Part shown: positions 41,899 to 45,898 of the stretch, piece by piece
Numbering within the stretch: position 1 is the stretch's first letter
Layout: every line of letters begins with the position of its first letter
DNA from: Arcticibacterium sp047623945
GTDB lineage: Bacteria; Bacteroidota; Bacteroidia; Cytophagales; Spirosomataceae
NCBI GenBank assembly: GCA_047623945.1
Contig: JBLHOT010000021.1
Span: 1 to 45,898, forward strand
Direction of reading: 5' to 3'
Length of the DNA stretch: 45,898 bases
Made by a program: the position numbers and the translations under genes
Notes under the pieces: generated by a model
The model's database searches: none
What the model saw: only the letters and a program-made list of their open reading frames with translations
What the model was told of the DNA's origin: nothing

Positions 41899-43392
41899 CT
41901 ATCTAACGCCGCCCATTAGTTTTTCAATAGGTTTTGAAAGAAGCAAAATCAATACCCCAACAATTAGAGAGGCCCAAACCACCATCATGTACAATTCTGG
42001 CATTTGAGCTAGGTTTTCTTCGTCAAAGCCTCCAGTGAAAAGCCCTCCTATTAAATTACCCATAGAGGTGGCCACAAACCAAATACCCATTAACTGACTC
42101 ATAAACTTCTTTGGAGCCAGCTTAGTAAAAGCACTTAAGCCTACGGGACTTAGACATAACTCTCCTAAAGTATGAAAGAGAAAAGTAAACGTTAAAAATA
42201 AAGCCGACACTTTCACTCCGGTGACGGCTATTTTAGAGCCCATAACCATTATGTAGAAACCCAGAGCAAGTAATAAAAGAGCAGTACCAAACTTGGCGGG
42301 AGTAGAAAAATTAATATTTTTCTTATCAAACCATATCCAAAGAGCTCCCAAAACAGGAGCAAACATTAGAATAAAAAGAGCGTTAAAGTTTTGGAACCAA
42401 CTGGAAGGCATTCCAAATGGTAATACTGAGTGCCTATCTGCAAATATTTGTAGTGTAGACCCCTGCTGCTCAAAACCAGCCCAAAAAGTAACTGCTCCTA
42501 AGAAAAGGACTACAAGTACTGCAACTCTTTTTTGTTCAACCTTATTAAGGCCAGAAGCATAAATCATATTTAAGAAATAGAAAGGCAGTAAAGTGGCTAT
42601 TATTATACCTATAGAACGTACTACTTCTGATTTACCTGTCCATTCAAAAGTGCCATTAAAAGAGAAAAGAACCATGAGAGCCACAAATAGGGACCCAAAA
42701 ATATAGGTCAATTTCATATTACCTCCAGAAATCTCTAAACCTTCGTCATTTACGCTTTTCTCTCTAGCTTTAGCTGTCATCCCCAAATCTTTTAAATATT
42801 TGGTGCCAAAGAATTTATAAACTATCAAGCCTAAGAACATAGCTACTGCCGCCGCTCCGAAACCATAATGCCAACCCACCTTTTGACCAAGGTATCCTAC
42901 TATGGTAATCCCTAAGAAAGAACCTAGGTTAATTCCCATATAAAAAATGGAGAATGCCGCATCTCTTCTACCTCCGCCTTCTGGATAAAGCTCACCTACC
43001 ACTGTACTTATATTCGGCTTCAGTAAGCCTGTACCAAAGGCCACCACGGACAATCCCAGAAAGAATAAACCTTGTGAACCCGGCACTGCCAATACAATAT
43101 GACCTATCATAATGGTAAGACCACCGTACCAAATGGCCCTACGCTGCCCTATTAGATTATCTGCCACCCAGCCTCCAGGAAGAGAAAGTAAGTAAACTGA
43201 AGCGGTATAAAGGCCATAAACGGCTCCACTATCTCCAGTATCCATCCCAAGACCTCCATTTATCTCATCTAAGAGGAAGAGTAAAAGGATGGCCCGCATA
43301 CCATAGTAGCTAAAACGCTCCCACATCTCTGTGAAAAATAAAACGTAAAGCCCCATTGGGTGCCCGAATAGGGTTTTCTCATTAGTTGACAT
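41899..43392 (-). CDS. POT/PTR2-family proton-coupled peptide transporter
   Basis: The 497-residue protein of the major facilitator superfamily has the POT signature at the N-terminus (FTEMWERFSYYGMRAILLLF, containing ExxERFxYYG) and GGWVADNLIGQRRAI, plus FYMGINLGSFLGI around helix 5. About twelve to fourteen helices are present. It imports di- and tripeptides with protons across the inner membrane. It follows the DUF4136 gene by 71 bases but has its own -7 element. Confidence 0.95.
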   Translation of the reverse strand: MSTNEKTLFGHPMGLYVLFFTEMWERFSYYGMRAILLLFLLDEINGGLGMDTGDSGAVYGLYTASVYLLSLPGGWVADNLIGQRRAIWYGGLTIMIGHIVLAVPGSQGLFFLGLSVVAFGTGLLKPNISTVVGELYPEGGGRRDAAFSIFYMGINLGSFLGITIVGYLGQKVGWHYGFGAAAVAMFLGLIVYKFFGTKYLKDLGMTAKAREKSVNDEGLEISGGNMKLTYIFGSLFVALMVLFSFNGTFEWTGKSEVVRSIGIIIATLLPFYFLNMIYASGLNKVEQKRVAVLVVLFLGAVTFWAGFEQQGSTLQIFADRHSVLPFGMPSSWFQNFNALFILMFAPVLGALWIWFDKKNINFSTPAKFGTALLLLALGFYIMVMGSKIAVTGVKVSALFLTFTFLFHTLGELCLSPVGLSAFTKLAPKKFMSQLMGIWFVATSMGNLIGGLFTGGFDEENLAQMPELYMMVVWASLIVGVLILLLSKPIEKLMGGVR

Positions 43393-43417
43393 ATAGTATT
43401 GGTTAGTTTGAATCGAA

Positions 43418-43425
43418 CAAAAATA
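43418..43425 (-). promoter_or_regulatory. Probable -7 element of the peptide transporter gene
   Basis: TATTTTTG on the minus strand lies 26 bases before the ATG. A TTA rather than TTG is found at the -33 distance. Confidence 0.5.
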
Positions 43426-43463
43426 CTAAAAAATACTGCCCTAATCCTATTCCATGAAAGTGG

Positions 43464-44012
43464 TCAAATTGGGCCTTCTAATTTTCCCAACAGTTTACCT
43501 ATCCTTCTTGTGATTATCTCTGGGGCAAATCTTGGATTATCAATCAAATTTCTTGTTGTTCCTCGCCAAACTATTTGTCCTGTTCTAGTATCCATAAGGT
43601 CTACTACCAAGCTTCCTGCATCATAAACGAAAGTTCTCTCTGGCATTTCACATTTAGGAGAATGGCTTAAATCAGGTGAATAGCCCAGGTTTCCATAAAA
43701 CCCAGAGGGGCAAACCGTATTTTCTAAAAAGCCCTCCTCAATAAAAAGGTTATAACTCACAAAAAAATCAACTGGTTCTCCCTTCTTATATGTATAGCCA
43801 AGTTTCTCTAAGGATTTATTGACCTCTCGTCTTATCTGTTCCTCTATTTCTGCTTGGTTATAATAAAAATTTGCCTTTACCTCCTTGTTGGTATTCCAAC
43901 TATACGTTCGAAACATTGCCGTATTTATATTTGGCTCTTTATCTATCCATAGGGTTTTGGTACAAGAAACCCCTACTAAACCCAAACCCATCATTAAAAT
44001 CAATTTCCTCAT
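43464..44012 (-). CDS. DUF4136 lipoprotein
   Basis: The ATG at 44012 starts a lipoprotein signal (MRKLILMMGLGLVGVSC), so the longer upstream frame from 44105 is not used. The 182-residue protein shows the DUF4136 pattern: FRTYSWNTNKEV, IEEQIRREVNKSLEKLGYTY, VDFFVSYNLFIEE and LVVDLMDTRTGQIVWRG. Such proteins sit at the outer membrane and have no known reaction. It is divergent from the BlaI gene across a region with operator-like repeats. Confidence 0.9.
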   Translation of the reverse strand: MRKLILMMGLGLVGVSCTKTLWIDKEPNINTAMFRTYSWNTNKEVKANFYYNQAEIEEQIRREVNKSLEKLGYTYKKGEPVDFFVSYNLFIEEGFLENTVCPSGFYGNLGYSPDLSHSPKCEMPERTFVYDAGSLVVDLMDTRTGQIVWRGTTRNLIDNPRFAPEIITRRIGKLLGKLEGPI

Positions 44013-44111
44013 TCCTTTTACTTTTTCATAAAAGTCTCTATTCTTTTTTTTAAACATCATGACTATTCCTGTCCATAAATATGACCTAGAGCACATATTT
44101 AGCATTAATTA

Positions 44112-44151
44112 ACTAATCAATTAGTTTGTAAACTATGCAATTAGTTTTACA
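44112..44151. promoter_or_regulatory. Two tandem 20-bp operator-like repeats upstream of blaI-like gene
   Basis: Unit 1 (44112-44131) and unit 2 (44132-44151) share CAATTAGTTT at the same register, exactly 20 bases apart. Unit 1 contains the dyad ACTAAT-CA-ATTAGT and a second dyad TAGTTT-GT-AAACTA joins the two units. They lie 31-70 bases before the BlaI start, where autoregulatory operators of this family are expected. Confidence 0.6.
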
Positions 44152-44181
44152 TTCACTTATCGATACAAAAAAACACGTGAA

Positions 44182-44550
44182 ATGGAATTAAGAGATTTAA
44201 CTAAAGCTGAGGAAGAAATAATGCAGCAACTCTGGTCACTAGAAAAAGCCTTTGTGAAGGATGTGATCAAAGAATTGCCAGAGCCCAAACCAGCTTACAA
44301 TACCGTATCTACTATTATAAGGATATTAGAACAGAAAGGTTTCGTGGACCATGTGGCTTATGGAAAAACCTATGAGTATTTCCCGGTGGTTAGTAAGAAC
44401 CAATACCGCAAATTCGCTTCCAATAAGTTAATGACGAGTTATTTTGACGGAAGCGTAGGACAAATGGTATCTTATTTCGTTGAAGAACAAAAGATTGATA
44501 TAAAAGAAGCCGATGAACTCATGAAGTTAATAAAGAAGATGAAGGACTAG
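44182..44550 (+). CDS. BlaI/MecI/CopY-family repressor
   Basis: The 122-residue protein is a winged-helix repressor: LTKAEEEIMQQLWSLEKAFV, then KPAYNTVSTIIRILEQKGFVDH (read in two parts) as recognition helix and wing, and a helical C-terminal dimer region. Such repressors leave DNA when cleaved through a partner M56 metallopeptidase. The M56-TonB gene follows 69 bases downstream, forming the usual Bacteroidota regulatory pair, and the repeats upstream look like its operators. Confidence 0.92.
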   Translation: MELRDLTKAEEEIMQQLWSLEKAFVKDVIKELPEPKPAYNTVSTIIRILEQKGFVDHVAYGKTYEYFPVVSKNQYRKFASNKLMTSYFDGSVGQMVSYFVEEQKIDIKEADELMKLIKKMKD

Positions 44551-44619
44551 CTTATACCAGATAGTCGACATCGTACTTCAAGCCTCTTATCCGTATTTTG
44601 AAACGTAAATTTCACCCTT

Positions 44620-45798
44620 ATGAATTGGATTAATTATTTACTCCAAGTCAATTTATACCTAATACTCACATTTGGTTTTTATTGGCTGTTGCTCAGAAAA
44701 GAGACCTTTTATCATGCCAACAGGTTTTATCTCCTCGCGACATCACTCATCTCTTTTGCTATACCCTTTTGGCAATCTGGGATTATACAATCATGGACAG
44801 TGACCGAGCAAATCTCATCAGCTGTTGCCGTAATTCCATTGCAAGAGTTTACTATTTCTAATTTATCTGATACTCCTACTTGGGATTGGAATCTTCTTTT
44901 AGCCAGTATCTATTTCTTTGGTTTCGGTTTTGGCCTGTTGCGGTTTAGCATTGGACTATTTAAACTCCAACAGCTTTTCAACCTGCATAATTTGGAAGGT
45001 CAAGCGTTTTCGGTCTTTGGCAAAATATTTATTGACAAGAACCTTGATGACTATCAAACCATTAAAAACCATGAAGAAGTGCACAGCAAAGAGTTTCATT
45101 CTTTAGATGTTTTTTGGTTTGAGCTTATTGGTGTGATATGCTGGTTTAACCCAATAGTTCACTTTATGCAGAAAGAGATAAAGCTAGTCCATGAATATGT
45201 GGCAGATGAAAAAGCAGCTCTGTTCTTGGGTTCTAAAAAGTCTTATGCCTTGGTTTTGGTGGGCTCTCATTTCAAGGCCAATGGAAATGTTTTAGTCAAT
45301 AATTTTTATAATAAATCAATACTCAAAACAAGAATCGTGATGTTATCCAGGCAAAAATCAAAGAAAACAGCGATAGTGAAATATGGCCTAATAGCACCCC
45401 TCTTTTTAGGAATGTTCGTTTTTACAGCGGCCTGTACCGAATCCTCTTTAAACAGCACTTCAATAGAAGAGCTTGCCCCACAAGGGTTACTAAAAGAAGA
45501 ATCAATTAATTCTGGAAACATAATTGGTGAAATAGAAGGCGATGTTTTAACTAATGTTGAGATAGCCCCTCAATTCCCAAATGGAGGTGTTAAAAAGATG
45601 TACGAGTTCATTAACAAAAACATCAAATATCCAAAAGCAGCCCAAAGTGCAAATATATCAGGACGAGTTTTTGTGAAATTTGTGGTAGATAAGGAAGGAA
45701 AGGTTAGAGACCCCAGCATTCTTAAAGGAATTGGCTTTGGGGCGGATAAAGAAACAATACGAGTAGTTAAAAGGGAGTGTAAGCTAAACTCTGTCTAG
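44620..45798 (+). pseudogene. M56 (BlaR1-like) metallopeptidase with TonB C-terminal domain, truncated by an insertion sequence
   Basis: The visible 392-residue frame has N-terminal helices, a cytoplasmic HEEVH zinc site at 151-155 with a following HEYVADEKA segment, a further helix (about 255-275), then a TonB C-terminal domain from about residue 320 (PQFPNGGVKKMYEFINKNIKYP, SGRVFVKFVVDKEGKV). It should sense a signal and trigger cleavage of the BlaI repressor. The TonB domain is expected to continue after IRVVK with about 20 further residues. Instead the sequence changes at about 45772 into an insertion-sequence end and the frame stops at 45798 (RECKLNSV). It may keep function or be impaired. 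Confidence 0.85.
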
Positions 45799-45802
45799 GC
45801 AC

Positions 45803-45898
45803 TCAGCCAGCCGGGGCTAGCCCCGGCTGGCTGCCGGTCAAGTCCAATGCCATTCTATTCCCAAATTTAATGGCTAATTGCTGGACTGTCAAACTCCA
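45803..45898 (-). CDS. IS256-family transposase, C-terminal part (runs off right edge)
   Basis: A minus-strand frame open from the window edge ends at a TGA at 45803-45805, showing 31 residues. The stretch WSLTVQQLAIKFGNRM resembles the C-terminal W...L.QLAI.F..R pattern of IS256/Mutator-type transposases. The last residues (SQPGLAPAG) are coded by a GC-rich perfect palindrome and are probably not conserved. Most of the DDE enzyme lies outside the window, so the family call rests on this short end. Confidence 0.6.
   Translation of the reverse strand, partial: WSLTVQQLAIKFGNRMALDLTGSQPGLAPAG
45804..45833. repeat. 30-bp GC-rich perfect palindrome inside the insertion sequence end
   Basis: The segment is a perfect inverted repeat with a central CTAG and no loop. 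Its composition is almost all G and C in an AT-rich genome. It overlaps the transposase's 3' codons and could form a strong RNA hairpin that limits read-through. Confidence 0.85.

Larger units (their letters stand above)
45773..45898. mobile_element. End of an IS256-family insertion sequence (partial)
   Basis: From about 45773 the sequence reads GGGAGTGTAAGCTAAACTC, an end unlike the host gene, followed by a GC-rich palindrome and a minus-strand frame that resembles an IS256/Mutator transposase C-terminus. It interrupts the M56-TonB gene. The other end and the target duplication lie outside the window. The exact left edge is approximate. Confidence 0.65.

Noticed and set aside
44013..44105. 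N-terminal extension of the DUF4136 protein
   Set aside because: The lipoprotein signal starts at 44012, and the extension reaches the operator region.
1..45898. CRISPR arrays, toxin-antitoxin pairs or phage defence genes
   Set aside because: No regularly spaced repeats and no recognised defence domains were seen.

Overview
The window is a stretch of chromosome from a Bacteroidota bacterium, most likely of the order Cytophagales. The evidence is the AT-rich, gene-dense sequence, Bacteroidota-type promoters (TTG, about 19-21 bases, then TAnnTTTG) before several genes and tRNAs, a TonB receptor paired with a surface lipoprotein, an Hc1-like histone H1 protein, a BlaI/M56-TonB sensor pair, a Bacteroidota-type serine palmitoyltransferase homologue, DUF4136 and DUF2147 proteins, and many lipoproteins. 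The genus cannot be fixed from sequence alone. Many reading frames are open upstream of the likely start through a TTG codon. In those cases I chose the ATG next to a signal peptide or conserved domain.

Layout. 1-6.7 kb: the 5' part of a large secreted protein, a tRNA-Leu with a canonical promoter and terminator, a MacB/FtsX-type permease, a secreted amidotransferase-like protein, a DoxX-like membrane protein, and an outer-membrane protein whose last strand is out of frame by one base, with a membrane-anchored partner. 6.8-15.3 kb: a di-heme cytochrome c peroxidase lipoprotein, a CLC antiporter, and a tightly packed operon thiL - NlpC/P60 lipoprotein - large dehydrogenase/HEAT/cytochrome c lipoprotein. 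15.4-25.9 kb: mostly housekeeping (cytochrome b5-like protein, MOSC protein, PDH E1 beta, Gfo/Idh/MocA oxidoreductase, tandem DinB paralogues, trpS-PAP2-DUF2147 operon, DUF2461, sirtuin). 26-33.3 kb: topA, prs-rplY, and a metallophosphoesterase/glycosyltransferase pair that probably works on envelope glycolipids.

33.4-38.7 kb: a TonB receptor and its lipoprotein partner, then a gap of about 0.9 kb. That gap holds a promoter-to-terminator unit of about 100 nt without an ATG, a good candidate small RNA. 38.7-45.9 kb: tRNA-Ser and tRNA-Pro in one transcript, an alpha-oxoamine synthase, an H1-like protein, a MaoC hydratase, a SUI1 protein, a peptide transporter, a DUF4136 lipoprotein, and a BlaI-M56 regulatory pair preceded by two 20-bp operator-like repeats. 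The M56-TonB gene is cut near its 3' end by what looks like the end of an IS256-family insertion sequence, which runs off the right edge.

Most of the window is ordinary core genome. The most notable points are the candidate sRNA, the IS-truncated sensor, the BlaI operator repeats, the one-base frameshift in the outer-membrane protein, the TonB/lipoprotein pair with a hairpin between its genes, and the amidotransferase-like secreted protein. I did not find a convincing new defence or mobile system.
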